The notes under the pieces were generated by a model. That model saw only the letters and a list, made by a program, of their open reading frames with translations. It was not told the origin of the DNA and searched no databases. This document shows positions 16,601 to 28,147 of a stretch of DNA of 64,000 bases, piece by piece (positions within the stretch are counted from its first letter, which is position 1; each line of letters starts with the position of its first letter). A program made the translations under genes and the position numbers. The stretch covers positions 956,593 through 1,020,592 of the forward strand of contig KL197713.1 of NCBI GenBank assembly GCA_000697665.1. The letters run 5' to 3'. Source of the DNA: Jaapia argillacea MUCL 33604. Taxonomy: Eukaryota; Basidiomycota; Agaricomycetes; Jaapiales; Jaapiaceae.

Positions 16601-18965
16601 CATTTGACGCCGAGAGGGAGCAGGTGCTGTTCAAGGCATTCTGCGACAACTCTTGAGCGCTCCTCGTTCCAAGCTCTCGCGGTGTCGCTGAAACTGTCAG
16701 AAGCGAATGCGTCGTTCAATCGTCGTTCAAAAGTGCTCTTGGCCTCGGGGGGGATGACAATGGAAACGGTCACAAGGTGTTCGGATTCTGCGGCAAGGAT
16801 CTTGAGGAACTGAGGGGATTGGAGCATATCAGCTGCGGGTTTCCAAGCGAGGTATTTGAAGTTCTAATAGACGAAATAGTCAGAAATGACGACCTCTTTG
16901 AGACCCCAAGAACGCACGTAGTAGGGATGGTGCTCGTCAATTTTGTTGATACCACGGTCGGTGGGCTGAACAGATATCCGTGCTTCCGCCTTGAAAATTT
17001 TGCGCATTTCTTGCCTGAGGAGAGGATCCTTCCCGAGCTCGGTCGAAATGATCAAGCGAGCACGTCGAAGGAGCTCTTCAGGAAGTTCGGTTTTTGCGGG
17101 ATCTGGGTCTGCAAACTGCTCCGCGTAGGCGACCGGATTCACCTCCTGGTCCTCGACAAAGTGTGAGGTGTTAGAGGCCATGAAGTTGAGGACGATTTCG
17201 TGCGACTTGATTCCAAAGCCCTGGAGGTCATAACTCGATGAGATTTGCGCAGCAACTAAACGGAAAGCACTTGCCTGAGCAAGTTTGGACACAATACTCT
17301 TCTTGGCGACCTCGTAGGCGGAGATTCGACTGGGATTCTTGTGTTTCGGTGCCTCGGGGACCTCCTCGTCATCGTGGAAGCGAAGCTCGAAGTTGTCCTT
17401 CTTCCTATCCTTGTATTTCATAGCCAACCACTCAGTCGCATCTGCCACAACTTCAACACTATCCAGCTGTCTGCGAATTTCCGTTTCGAAATAATCATCC
17501 GTCACGGCAAATCGAGAATACATGGCATCAAGTGAATGTCTTCGCTCGACGAGTGAGCGATATCGTTGGCCAAGAGTATAAACACGCCATAGTTCGTCCA
17601 GACTGAGCAACTCCACGCGTGCCCTGAGGTCGCGGGAGTTGAAATACGATATATAGTCTCGTTTGTGTGTCCAAATGTACGGTACCTCGAATTCGTGGAT
17701 GAATAGGTGTCGCAGAGCAAACGAGGCGGCTGATACAAGATCGGGAAGGAGGGAAACGTGTGGGCCATCGGGGCGGAAGAATTCTCGTTCCTTTCGCGGG
17801 GATAAGCGTGTTAGAACCCATTGGGCAGCGTCGTCGAGATCGTTTTCGGTCAGAGATTTGTGCATAGACAGAGTTGAGGATTGAGATAGGGTGGAGTTGG
17901 CCAGTTGCATTCGCTCGGGAATGTCTTGTGCTCGTATCAAGTCGTCATCTTCAGTCAGCATGCGATCGCGAATTTCTGAAGGCTCAAAAACCTGTCATAG
18001 GAAGACTTCAGAGGAGGATGAAAGCTAAGGCTGAAGGACGTACGTCTTGGTACCTCATGTCAGGTTTTGCCTGCTCCTGATAGAATTCCGGGTCGTCGTC
18101 ATCGACAAGTGCCCAATCGTAGTCGTGACCATCGCCAAACACCTCATGAATCTCGTCCCAAGCACTAGATGAAATATTAGTGACAAGAGTGCATTCGAAA
18201 AATGATCAGTCCCGCACTTCGCGTCAATGCCAGCCAATTCAGGTCGACCCAACGCCTTTCGACGCTGTTTCTCGAGTCTCCGCCTCTCTCTTCGCTTCTC
18301 CTCTCGTTCCCGTTCATCCATAGCTCCTGCACCTTCTTCCTCATCCTCATACTCGATGAAGTTATCCATATCATCCATATCCTCATCCTCCTCTTCCCGA
18401 CCTCCGTCATCCCATATTCGATGAATATCCTGCACTTTTGGTAGTTCGAGGTCTTCATTGTCCAGGTCATCGTCAGATGACTCCACGACAACTTTGCGTT
18501 TCGATGATGAGGTCGCAGTGGGAGAAGCCGAGCGACCACGACGCAAGCGAGTCAGGTGGTGCTTGAACGAAGCACCAGTGTTTTCTTCCAGGAGTTCAAG
18601 GTCTTCGTCCTCCAGGGCCTCTTCTTCTCTCTCTACCCGGGCGAAGGTATGACAACACACACTGACAACTAAATTATGAGCAACATACCTTGACGATGGC
18701 GACGCTTTCGCCTCTTCCGCCTTCGTCTCCGCTCAGCCTCCGCATCTTCCTCTTCCTCCTCCTCTTCATCCTCGTCGACAATGAATCCCTCTCTAATTCT
18801 TCGAGCCTCGTCCTCATCTTCGTCCTCTTCCTCGGAACTATCGCTTATCCGCGCACCCGGCGCAATATCGTCCCCCTCTCCCTCCTCCTCTCCTCCAGAA
18901 CCGTGCATGGGATCATCTTCTACGGGCAGGGTAGCAGGTTCCACATCATGGACTGGGGAAGACAT
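13676..18965 (-). CDS. SPT6: Transcription elongation factor / histone chaperone Spt6
   Basis: Spt6 is a histone H3-H4 chaperone that travels with RNA polymerase II. The N-terminus is extremely acidic with basic patches (about 18060-18965). The core follows: helix-turn-helix region, then the YqgF/RNase H-like domain ([36 protein letters not shown]), HhH ([18 protein letters not shown]), a DLD-like segment and the S1 domain ([16 protein letters not shown]). The tandem SH2 that binds the Rpb1 linker comes next: first SH2 [20 protein letters not shown] with the [10 protein letters not shown] phosphate-binding Arg, then the second SH2 ([20 protein letters not shown]). A repetitive Pro/Ala/Tyr/Gly tail with TPG/RTP motifs ends in APTGGW. 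About ten introns; roughly 1,500 residues, the usual size. It diverges from the RIB2-like gene. Confidence 0.96.
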
Positions 18966-19154
18966 GATGGTGGTGAATGTGGAAGCCGTGAAACGGCGCT
19001 ACAATCGCTGGACTTTGAAGTTTGGAGTGACGAGTGGCAAAGTTATGTTGATGCATGTTTGGACCTTCCCACATTTACGAATGCATGCTAATGTTACTTC
19101 ATTCATTCACTACTGAAATACTGATACTGTAGCAGGTGGTCGTGATTGTTCGCC
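18966..19154. promoter_or_regulatory. Divergent promoter between SPT6 and the deaminase gene
   Basis: The 189 bp separating the two start codons must hold both promoters. No specific element stands out. Confidence 0.4.
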
Positions 19155-19734
19155 ATGTCTGAGGGTCTGTTTCGCTTCTGGATTGATGTTTGATTGCTCA
19201 CTCAGGTCTGCAGATAATCAGTTACACTTGGATTTCTTACGGCTCTCCCTTGCAGAGGCTGGGAAATGCATCCCCAAACCAGGCGCTTTCTGTGTGGGAT
19301 GCGTCCTCGTCGCACGATGGCCAACATATTCAAGCGATCCTATCGTGCTTACCCGTGGATATTCGCGAGAAATCGAGGGAAACACCCATGCAGAGGCCAA
19401 TGCACTGGAGAAGTTGCGCCAATTACCTCCATCTGAACTCAACAACATCGTCCCTTCGCTTGATCCGCCATCGATCGCTGAACTCCTCACCCATGCCGAT
19501 GTCTACACTACGATGGAACCTTGCTCTGTTCGAACATCTGGTCTCGCCCCATGCGCAGACGCACTCATTGCTGCCAAGGTGAAGCGATGCTTCATCGGTG
19601 TTGGAGAACCAGATGACTTCGTTGTCTGCGAGGGAGCGAAGAAATTGCAGGACGCTGGGGTTGAGGTGATATGGTTGAAAGGACTGGAGAAAGAATGCTT
19701 GGAGGCTGCCCGGCGGGGTCAAGAAAATGCATGA
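19155..19734 (+). CDS. RIB2: RIB2-like DRAP deaminase (riboflavin pathway)
   Basis: It belongs to the cytidine-deaminase fold. In fungi Rib2 deaminates the ribitylamino-pyrimidine intermediate of riboflavin synthesis. The first exon is ten bases (MSE plus one base). An intron (19165-19211) joins it to DNQLHLDFLRLSLAEAGK. Zinc-site motifs are present: GNTHAEANAL (HAE) and TTMEPCSVRTSGLAPC (PCxxxxxxxxxC, as in Rib2). The strands CFIGVGEPDDFV and GVEVIWLKGLEKEC match the Rib2 deaminase domain, including the typical ExEC near the end. It ends ARRGQENA. Yeast Rib2 also has an N-terminal pseudouridine-synthase domain, which is absent here, so this is the deaminase alone (about 180 residues). A different nucleoside deaminase of the same fold is possible but less likely. 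Confidence 0.8.
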
Positions 19735-19919
19735 TTTGTGACTATATCTGCGCGCGGTTGCGAGAGCTGGATCCATAAACGTTGTATGTCCAAAGACGAC
19801 GGCCCCGAAGTGACTCCCACACATTCCCATTCGAGTGCAGCCTTCCGGCGTTCCGTCAGATGGTGAGATCGGTCCACGCGTCGTGAGCCATGAGGTACAC
19901 ATCCGACCTCCTCCTCGTC

Positions 19920-20212
19920 CTATTTCTTCTCCTCTTCTACCACCAGACTTTGCCAATTCACCTCAACTTCTTCCTCCTTCGCCCTGCTCTCCCTCTCCTG
20001 CTTCCATTTCCCGTATTTCCAGCGTACAAGTTCTCCTAACCTCTGATCTTGGGGAAGAGCCGTCCGTGGATTTGTCTCGTAGAGATAGTACGCCAGACCT
20101 CCAGTTAAGATTCCCAAGAAGCCATCCAGAGTACTAGCGCACGTTGTCGTCGTTGTCAGGCAGCGCGACAAGCTGAGAGTGTGAGTGATGCTGACCGGTT
20201 AAGCAAAGGCAT
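19920..20212 (-). CDS. 73-residue single-TM protein, unknown
   Basis: Splicing MPLLNR (20196-20212) across an intron of about 65 nt to TLDGFLGILTGGLAYYLYE gives a protein with one N-terminal membrane helix. An extended charged tail follows (RLGELVRWKYGKWKQERESR, then VNWQSLVVEEEKK). The helix near the N-terminus followed by a charged helix resembles small inner-membrane mitochondrial proteins, but no family is recognised. The unspliced frame from 20171 would start with an unlikely polar Thr run, so the spliced start is preferred. Its 5' end faces NAA25 across 279 bp. Existence is supported by clean splice sites and the hydrophobic pattern only. Confidence 0.55.
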
Positions 20213-20491
20213 GAAGTGCGGGACCTGGATGTGTGGTTACTGTCGAAGCAGCAGTGCGAGGTGTGTCCGGTTAGATTGATAGGTGTCCTGTACGTTTAAG
20301 TCGGCGTTGAACGGAACGTAGGGTAACGGAAGATCGGGCGCGTCCTCAAAATTTCTTGCCGATCCACCTCAGTTTCGCATCTGCAGTGCCAGTGTTTGAC
20401 CTGCTTGAAATCCCTGTTCGTGCTTGTGTGCTCGCGTCTTGAAGCCTGAAAGTTGAAACCTGGAACGTATCGAAAAGATCCTCTGTCTTTG

Positions 20492-23400
20492 ATGTCTGCT
20501 GCCGCCTTAGATCGTCAAATTCGCCCAATCTATGGTTAGCACGTTATTCTCTGTCATCCCTCCCCATGCGTGTCGCAGGTTGATTGACTTGTTTGCGGAT
20601 TCAAGATGCTCTTGATACCGGGTCGAACAAGTCTGCCATTCTGGCTTGTAACAAACTACTGAAGAAACATCCTAACCTTGATCTCCTCAAAGTATGTGGT
20701 TTCGAACCAGACCCTCTGGTGCTCATGGTTTGACGTGTCTTGTACTCAGGCACTGAAGGCATTGGCCTACGTACGATCACAAAAGGTGGAAGAGTCTCTG
20801 GTGATATGCGACGAAGTTCTCGCTGCCAAACCGACCGATGATGCTACCCTTTCCGCCATGACCCATGTTCTCCGAGGTCTTGGAAGACGTGCGTTACTTA
20901 CACTCTTCAGTGGTCTAGCGCTAACCGTTTCTTCTTGATGCAACAGATACTGATCTGATTAAGATGTTCGAGGAGGCGCTGAAGCAGGAGCCGCAAAACG
21001 AGGAGTTAGCCGCCCAGACTTTCTTCGCGAATGTGCGAACAGGGAGCTGGAAGGCAGCACAGCTGGTATGAGCTACTCTCATTCTTCAGAGGCATAGCCA
21101 AAAAAGTGCGCCAATTTTGACTAACGAACTGATGTAGATCGCCACCAAAATGCACAAGCAGTTCCAAGAAGTCAGATACATCTACTGGAATGTCATTTGT
21201 GCCATTCTTCAGGTGAGGACGTCTTCTCCTTATTCTTTATGGTGCTCATCCCCGCTCAGGCCAACGATGCTGCCACGCCGCCAAATATGCGCACTCTTCT
21301 GTATAAACTTGCACATCGCCTTGTCACGTCATCTCCAACACCGTCGTACGTCAGCGCAGATCGATTCTACCTCCACCTAGTTATCCTTCGCGAGCTCCAA
21401 CTCTTCGATGAGGCCAATACTCTTTTGGAGAGCGATGTTGGTAAATCTATCTGTGCGACAAGCCTTTTGTGCGATGAATTAAGGCGCGAGATCTGGAGGA
21501 TGCGAGGGCTGTTCCAGGAGGAAGGTCAGCGGGCGCGGCAACGCATTATCGAGAGCAAGTGAGCGGTGTGAATGCACTTGATGGTCCCGTCGCTCATGGT
21601 TTTTGACACGTTTCTCCAGAGATCGCAACTGGCTGGAGTTTGTATCAGTTCTCGATGCTGCTTTCCCTCCAGCTAGCTCTGCTTCCAATGGTCAGAATGG
21701 CGTTTCTGCAGAAACTGCAGGCGAGACCAGAGACTTCCTGGCTGGAATCGCGGAACAGGACGGTATCCGAGATCGGTCAGCTCACCTAGCCTTACTGGAA
21801 CTCGAGAGACGGTCTCGGGACCATGGGCTGTCGAAAGGTTTTTCACCCCTCGCCCATAATTACACTGTTCCCATTGGCTGACTGAAAGATTCTCCTCCAG
21901 ATCCCACAAAGCTGGTCGGCTTACTAGAAAAGTATTTCAGGATGTTCGGCGACAAGGCGTGTTGTTTTGAGGATTTGCAGCCTCATATGCTGCTCGATGG
22001 TGATGACCTCTCCCGATGGACGACGTTCCTCGAGTCGCAAACTTCCTCATTTGTTGGTCTTCTTCGTGACATTCACAGCTTCATGGCTAATTACTGGGAA
22101 CAGGTCGATGTCCCTTCCATACAACGAGTCATCAATGTTCACAAAATGCTGAGATACAACCTGGCAGCGTCACAAATTACTGCCGAATTGGAGAAAACAC
22201 GCGCGGCACAGTATATGAAGGATTACTTCTCCGGTCTTCCTCTCGGAAACGACTTGCCTGACACTGAGCTCCAACCTGCTGATGCTCTCGCCATCCTTAC
22301 GGCACAAGCTTATCTTAGTGTGTGGAAGCTAACGGGCCATGAGGCACAGTTGTACAATGCTGCTGTTGTTTTGGAGTATGCGTTGGGTCGGAGTAAACAC
22401 GCATTCCAAATGCGGTTGCTTCTCATTCAGATATATCGTCTTTTGGGTATGTTCTACACCGTTGTGTACTACGTGAATATGCGTGGCGATTTAGCTGACA
22501 AGTCGGGCGCTCTATTGTTGGGGACGATCAGGCGCTGCCACTTTAGCACTGGAACATTATCGGTCGATGAATGTGAAGCAAGTCCAAAATGATACATTGT
22601 CCCATTTGATCCTTGCAAGAGCGTCGACTTTCTCCACGGCATCCACAGGCGATTTGACATTTGCCACGGAATGCCTAGAGTCAAGTCAGATATACATGAG
22701 TAACTCTCAGGAGGTAGATTCCTTCATTACATGCGTCGTACCCCAAGCTGACTTTCTGCAGACCTCGGATTTCATTGTTCGCGCATTCACCCAAGAAAAG
22801 TACTCAATGGTACGCGAGCGTCCATGGCGGTTTATGTATAATTTTTAATGCGATTCACCCCCAGATCCCCGATTTCATTGCTTTCGAAGATCGCCTCGAC
22901 AATTCGCTACAGCGAGACTTAGTCAAGGTCGAGCATGTGCGCATGCGGGTGACTCATGAGCAAATCAACTCTGAACTCATCGATATGGAACTCATTGAAC
23001 TAAAATTCATCTTCGACCGATGTACGTTCAGCTGTCGAACTGGTAGCTCACGCTCATGCACATTTCACCAGTCCATCATGACAATCGTGATCTCGACATT
23101 GTGCTCAACTACCAGCCACGGGTACAAGACACTGTCTACAATCAAACACTTCTCTTCGACAAAACTCCGGGGGTGCGCATCAGTTTTGACACCGTCTTCT
23201 GGGCTGCTCTGGGCAAATTCTGACGAAATGGAGTAGCTAGGATGGTTGTGGATATTCCTGAAGGTCTACATCAGAGCTCTGCAGCAAGCAAGCGATGTCG
23301 ACGATACCGTAGAGGACAAACTCTTGATTGGTGATCGGCCCAAACAAAGCAATGACCCCGAAAACAAGTTACCTTTGAAGGAGCGGTTAGCCAAGAGGAA

Positions 23401-24359
23401 GCAAGAAGAACTGGACGAGGTACGGTTGCGCGCTGCTGACAGTTTTGTAATTCTGACATTCAATTAGTTGACTGAGGATGAACTTCGTTTTATGAACTAT
23501 GCGACCGCGATGGCTGACTGGCTACAGCCTTACCATGATTACGTCCGCCCCCCGCCGGCTGCTGTATTGGCAGAGGCATCAAAGCAAACTGAGCTCCGAA
23601 CTGGCCGCCCACTGCAGGGGGTCGAGATCCCTGAATTGACAAATGGATCATTCAAGAAGGATGAGGAGGCACCGCCAGTCAAGGACTCACCCGAAATCCT
23701 ATCAACGTTCTTTGACGGTTAGTTGGTTACGTTTTTCGTTTCTAGATCGTTTCTGATTCAAGGACATCCCTTACAGACATGAAAGCTCGATGGCTTGAGG
23801 TTGTTGCCGGTGGCAAACTTCCGTCCGAAGCCCTTCATATCGCTACTCTGACTCAAGAGGTCCGTCTCTCCCTGAAAGTTTCGGTGCAACTTACCTGATG
23901 TTCTGTACAGGCACTAATTCTCCTCACGATCGAGACGCTGCGGTTCAAGCCTGCGTCTGTGGTGAAGGTGCACAAGCTCGGTGCTGTAAGTGTCTCGCCA
24001 TATCCCAGCTATTCCCATGCCCATGATGTTTTCAGTTGGTACAAAGTTTCAAAGCGATCCGCACAAAGGCCATAGCAGTGATGAAAGAGATAGCGGCTGA
24101 GTTGTCTAAGTATGCTGAGCAAGAGGGTACCAGCGAACGTCGAAAGGCCTTTGTGGAAGCATGCACAGGAGCTCAGTCATCCTCCCAAGTGCGCAATCTT
24201 ACTCATTCCTCCGATGTCTGAACCTGACTGTGAACACCTAATCCTAGATTGACTCGGACTTTGTTCTCAACGTCGCAAAGAGGGTGACTGACGCACGCAA
24301 AAAGGTTCTCGAGGGTGTGGGTAAGGGCATTTTGCGGGTTTGCACAAACCATGCTTGAG
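20492..24359 (+). CDS. NAA25: NatB N-terminal acetyltransferase auxiliary subunit (Naa25/Mdm20)
   Basis: Naa25 is the TPR scaffold that anchors catalytic Naa20 to ribosomes; NatB acetylates Met-Asp/Glu/Asn/Gln N-termini, including actin and tropomyosin. The product starts MSAAALDRQIRPIYDALDTG and continues with TPR-like helices: KLLKKHPNLDLLKALKALAY, VEESLVICDEVLAAKPTDDA, GLGRHTDLIKMFEEALKQEP, EELAAQTFFANVRTGSWKAA. The RYIYWNVICAILQA segment and YVSADRFYLHLVILRELQLF are typical of the family. Later parts include YMKDYFSGLPLGNDLPDTEL and LYNAAVVLEYALGRSKHAFQ. About fifteen short introns interrupt the gene. The stop at 24357-24359 assumes the final exon reads through GKGILRVCTNHA; a further 3' intron beginning at GTAAGG (about 24321) cannot be excluded. 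Estimated length is around 950 residues, in the family range. Confidence 0.88.
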
Positions 24360-24687
24360 GATAGACACCTTTAGATTACATCTACGTTACTTGACTTGTA
24401 TCACATTAGTTACGATTTCTGGAATCACCACTCACATTGTATTTTCTCACTTCCCCGATTCGATGCACCTGAATCGACGCCTCCTGAGTCGTATATAAGC
24501 GACCGTCCTCCTTCCGTAAAAAGAGGTCGCGGGTAACGGTCTGCCAGGGGAGACTACCTGAGTCGCGACCTCTTGCGACGCTGCGCGTAATCCGTGACCG
24601 GTGACCAATTGTGACAGCACGCGTTTGCGCATTGAGGACCGTGTTTTCAGAAAGCAATCATCACCCAGACTTACCTCCAATCTCGAG

Positions 24688-25839
24688 ATGAGCCAATGTG
24701 ACTATCTTTCGATATTTTGCGCGCGCCTTGCTGACTTTGATTCAAAGTCGACAATCCCTACTACCAAAATGGAGGCGCTGGTGGTGGCGGTGGGTATTTG
24801 GCTGGGTCGCCATTTGGTGGTAGCGCGGGCGGGAGCCCCGGTCTACGTGGGGTATGAGTGCTGTTTCTTTCTTCGCCCTCTTCGCTCACGCTATGGTGTA
24901 GAGGGGTGCCGCTGCTCAATCCTTGCGGCCTTGTTCCGTCAAGCAGCTACTCAACGCAACACAAGCGCACACCGACGCTGAATGGAGGATTGATGATGTA
25001 GAGATCGGCCAAGTGCGTAGACTTTGACTTTGTGAGAGAATTACGCTGACAAGCCCTGCTCTTCATAGGTCACAGTTGTGGCGCAAGTGGTGACCATCAA
25101 TAGCCAAGCTACGAATTGTGTATATTGGCTCGACGACGGGACTGGGCGCATTGAAGCCCGACATTGGGTTGATACAACGAGCTCAGAGGAAACGGACAAA
25201 TGGGGCGGTATCACGTTAGTCTTCATTCGTACCATCTCGGCGTTCGTCCCCAGTTCTCACTCTCGTCCAGAGAAAATACATACGTCCGTGCGACAGGATC
25301 TCTCAAAGCATTTGGTAACAGGCGACATATCAACGCAACCCATTTACGAGCTATCAAGGATCCCCATGAGATCTACTTCCATACTTTGGAGACTATCCAC
25401 ACGGTGCTTACCTTCGAGAAAGGCCCAGTATGTGCACTATTTATCGAACAAGCCAAGCCTCGTTCAACTAAATATTATTCTCAGCCTGGTGGTCCCGGAC
25501 AGAGCCCTGCAACTCAACACGGAAACGCAGGCCCATCGGCCTACTCAGCACAGGCGCATTCTGCTTCAAACAACGCGCAATTTTCTCACCTACCAACATT
25601 ACAAAGGAAGATCATCGATCATATGATTGAGGAAGGACCAGTTGAGGGAGGATTAGATGTTGGATCAATAGCAAGGGCTGTCGGCGTCTCGAACGCTCAT
25701 ACATTGAGGTACTGGCAAACAGAATCACCGCTCTATGTTGATATTGATACTGTTCTACAGCGCAGCGCTCGATGCACTTATGGACGAAGGCCACATCTTC
25801 TCCACTACAGATGATTCTCATTTCTCTTTGTCAGTATGA
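24688..25839 (+). CDS. RPA2: Replication protein A 32 kDa subunit
   Basis: RPA2 is the middle subunit of the heterotrimeric single-strand DNA-binding complex of replication and repair. Exon 1 is ten bases; splicing (intron from 24698) yields MSQFDNPYYQNGGAGGGGGY, the typical Tyr/Gly/Ser-rich phosphorylatable N-terminus. The OB fold (DBD-D) follows: SVKQLLNATQAHTDAEWRID, VTVVAQVVTINSQATNCVYW, DDGTGRIEARHWVD, TYVRATGSLKAFGNRRHINA and DPHEIYFHTLETIHTVL. A linker rich in Ser/Gln/Pro leads to the C-terminal winged helix (LPTLQRKIIDHMIEEGPVEG), ending LMDEGHIFSTTDDSHFSLSV after a final intron. Every block of the family is present at normal length. The next gene downstream on the same strand is a diverged copy of it. 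Confidence 0.95.
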
Positions 25840-26152
25840 CGTTGTGTAAGCTTGCTTGCGCGACGATCTCCACGCGAGGCTATTATAATAGCTCAAGGCT
25901 TGGTTGAACGAATATCTCTCAACGGCCAGAATATTCATCACCCATGTTAACTGCGTCTGACGCACCCTAGAACCTTGATGACTTGACTTGTTACGGCGCA
26001 TCTCATATGTACATAGGACAGACGAGTAATGTTCGTGATGGCATCGCACGGCGAAGCTATTTAAGTTGCGCAACTACTCATTTATAACCCATATCTCGAG
26101 GTTTCGGAATCCATCCAACAGAACTTCCTGAGGCCCGAGTGGTGATCGCACT

Positions 26153-27972
26153 ATGTCTTCGATTTCTCCTGAAACCAGCAGAATCGAGAGTCGAATGAGT
26201 GAAGTACAGTGGCCTCACCTGCTAATGATCGTGCTCGACGCTGATTGTACGAACTCGCTCTCCGTCGGGTGCTCCGGTCACTACCCTCCACCCAATAGAA
26301 AAAGCCCTTGCGCCCTGTCACCGTGCGGCAGCTGCTTGAAGCAAATCAGATCCATTCCAATGCCGATTTCACGATTGACGGTCATCCCATCAGCGCCGTG
26401 AGTGTCTCTAAATTGCAGTTCTTTGTCGTTCTAGGTTGAGGGTGAGAGCGTAGGTGACCACGGTAGTGAATGTCGTTTCACTAGATTCTAGCAATGATCG
26501 CAGGAATATGTTTCAATTCGAGGATGGGAGTCGAGGTCGACTGCATGCAAGCCAATGGGATGCCGACATTTTGGGAACGAATGACGATCCGGATGGTCTC
26601 TTTGGTATACGGCAGGTCGATTGCTTTCTTCCTGACATATAATCTCAAAGTCTTCGAATTGCTAGGGAAGGAACCTATGTTCGAGTGGTAGGGACATTGT
26701 CAAGATATGGAAACCCTCCCAGAAATTCTCTCAACATTCGTGGTATCCGACCGGTGACAGACCCTCACGAGATATACTATCATATGCTGGAAGTGATATA
26801 CACAACCTTATATCATGATCGTGGACCTCCAGTGAGCCCTGTCCCATTCCAGCAGAAAGTCATGCGATTAATATTAGATCAAGCCCCAGAACATTCAACC
26901 TGCCATCGCCACCCAGCAATCTTCATCTTATGGGACGTCGCAGGCTCCTCCTTCTACCCAGAGCTTGGAGTTGCAAGCGGACTGGGATGCAACTCACACC
27001 CCTTGCACCCCTCCCACCACCGATCGCAGCCCTCCCTCCGCTTCTCCAGAGCTTCCGGCTAGCCATCTGCAGACTCAAAGTCCAAGCAGTTCCCAACATT
27101 CTCAGCCCTCATCAATTTCACCAGCTCCAGACATCGAGGCCCGCGAGAGCCCCCCTCCCAGCGACGACGAAGTCGAGTACCTATCTGCAGAAGACTCCCG
27201 GACTGCCGATGATTCAGATGCTCAATCGGAAGTGGAGTGCTGTCCTAATTGCGTTGATAAACATCACCATCGAGGGGATCACGAAAGCGAACATGATGCT
27301 GAACAGTCTGTTCAATATGCATCACAGAACGGTTCAACTGGTAGTGACCGTTCACTTTCCCCACTCCTTGAGAGCTCAACCTCCCGTCTTGCTACTCTTT
27401 CCACGTGGGATGACGAGGATGCTCTGAGTTCAACTCCTTATCCGGGCGGTCCCGGTCGACCGGGACCATCTCGACAGCAGGAGATCAACAGAGATTCATA
27501 TGTTCGCCGTGCTACTGTCCACGACAGTGCGAACCTTAGCGAACACCCACAATCTCCTGCCCTCGATCACTCGACCGCCCCTCTTGCCTCTCTTTCCCGA
27601 TGGGACGACGACGAGGCCATCGGCTCAACTCCTCATCCCGCAGGCCCTAGTCATCCCCCTCCATCTCAGCGATCACCGCCTCGACAGCAAGTGTTGAGTA
27701 GAGATCCGTATTCCCACCTCAGTACTTTGAATCGAAGTATAATGTTGGAAATTATGCATGCGTCGAAAGGGAGTGTTGGAGCGCATATACAGGTCGTGAC
27801 GAATGCACTTCTGGGACAAGGAGTTTGGACGAAGCCCCAGATCAAGTGCGTTGGTTCTTTTTTCGATTTCGAATCCTGCCGGCTAACTTGACACAGCAAC
27901 GGCTTCGAATTTCTATTTGATGAAGGGTATGTATATACCACAATCGATGATAATCACTATCAGGTGGTTTGA
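26153..27972 (+). CDS. Diverged RPA2-like paralogue with long acidic insert
   Basis: This gene follows RPA2 in tandem and keeps its skeleton. The OB-fold blocks are KPLRPVTVRQLLEANQIHSN, VTTVVNVVSLDSSNDRRNMF, FEDGSRGRLHASQWDADI, TYVRVVGTLSRYGNPPRN and DPHEIYYHMLEVIYTTLYHD. The winged-helix end is LSTLNRSIMLEIMHASKGSV, then an intron and FLFDEGYVYTTIDDNHYQVV. Between them, instead of the short RPA2 linker, lies a stretch of about 240 residues rich in Ser, Pro, Asp and Glu with an internal duplication. The Gly/Tyr N-terminus of RPA2 is missing. The start ATG at 26153 is the likeliest (MSSISPETSRIESRMSE, then an intron to about 26303), but exon 1 is uncertain. Frames stay open and splice sites are clean, so it looks functional. 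By analogy with human RPA4 it could form an alternative RPA complex; that is inference. Confidence 0.85.
27355..27716 (+). repeat. Internal protein-level duplication in the RPA2-like insert
   Basis: Two successive units (about 27355-27510 and 27557-27716) share the order: leader with a Leu-Ala-Ser/Thr-Leu-Ser core, Trp-Asp-Asp plus an acidic residue, Ser-Thr-Pro-Tyr/His-Pro, a Gly/Pro-rich piece, then Arg-Gln-Gln and Arg-Asp-Ser/Pro-Tyr. Compare LATLSTWDDEDALSSTPYPG with LASLSRWDDDEAIGSTPHPA. DNA identity is only moderate, so the duplication is not recent. Confidence 0.75.
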
Positions 27973-28147
27973 ATTCGGGATGCCAGGGTGCAAGTTGAGG
28001 AGCTTGTATCTAGATGAGGGATATTGCGCAGACCATTTTGAATCTTGATTATCAATGGCAGATACCTTTACCACACCAACATGTAGAATAAGATGGGAGG
28101 TTCGAGCAATCAAATGTACGAATACATAGGACACTGGGATAGATACA

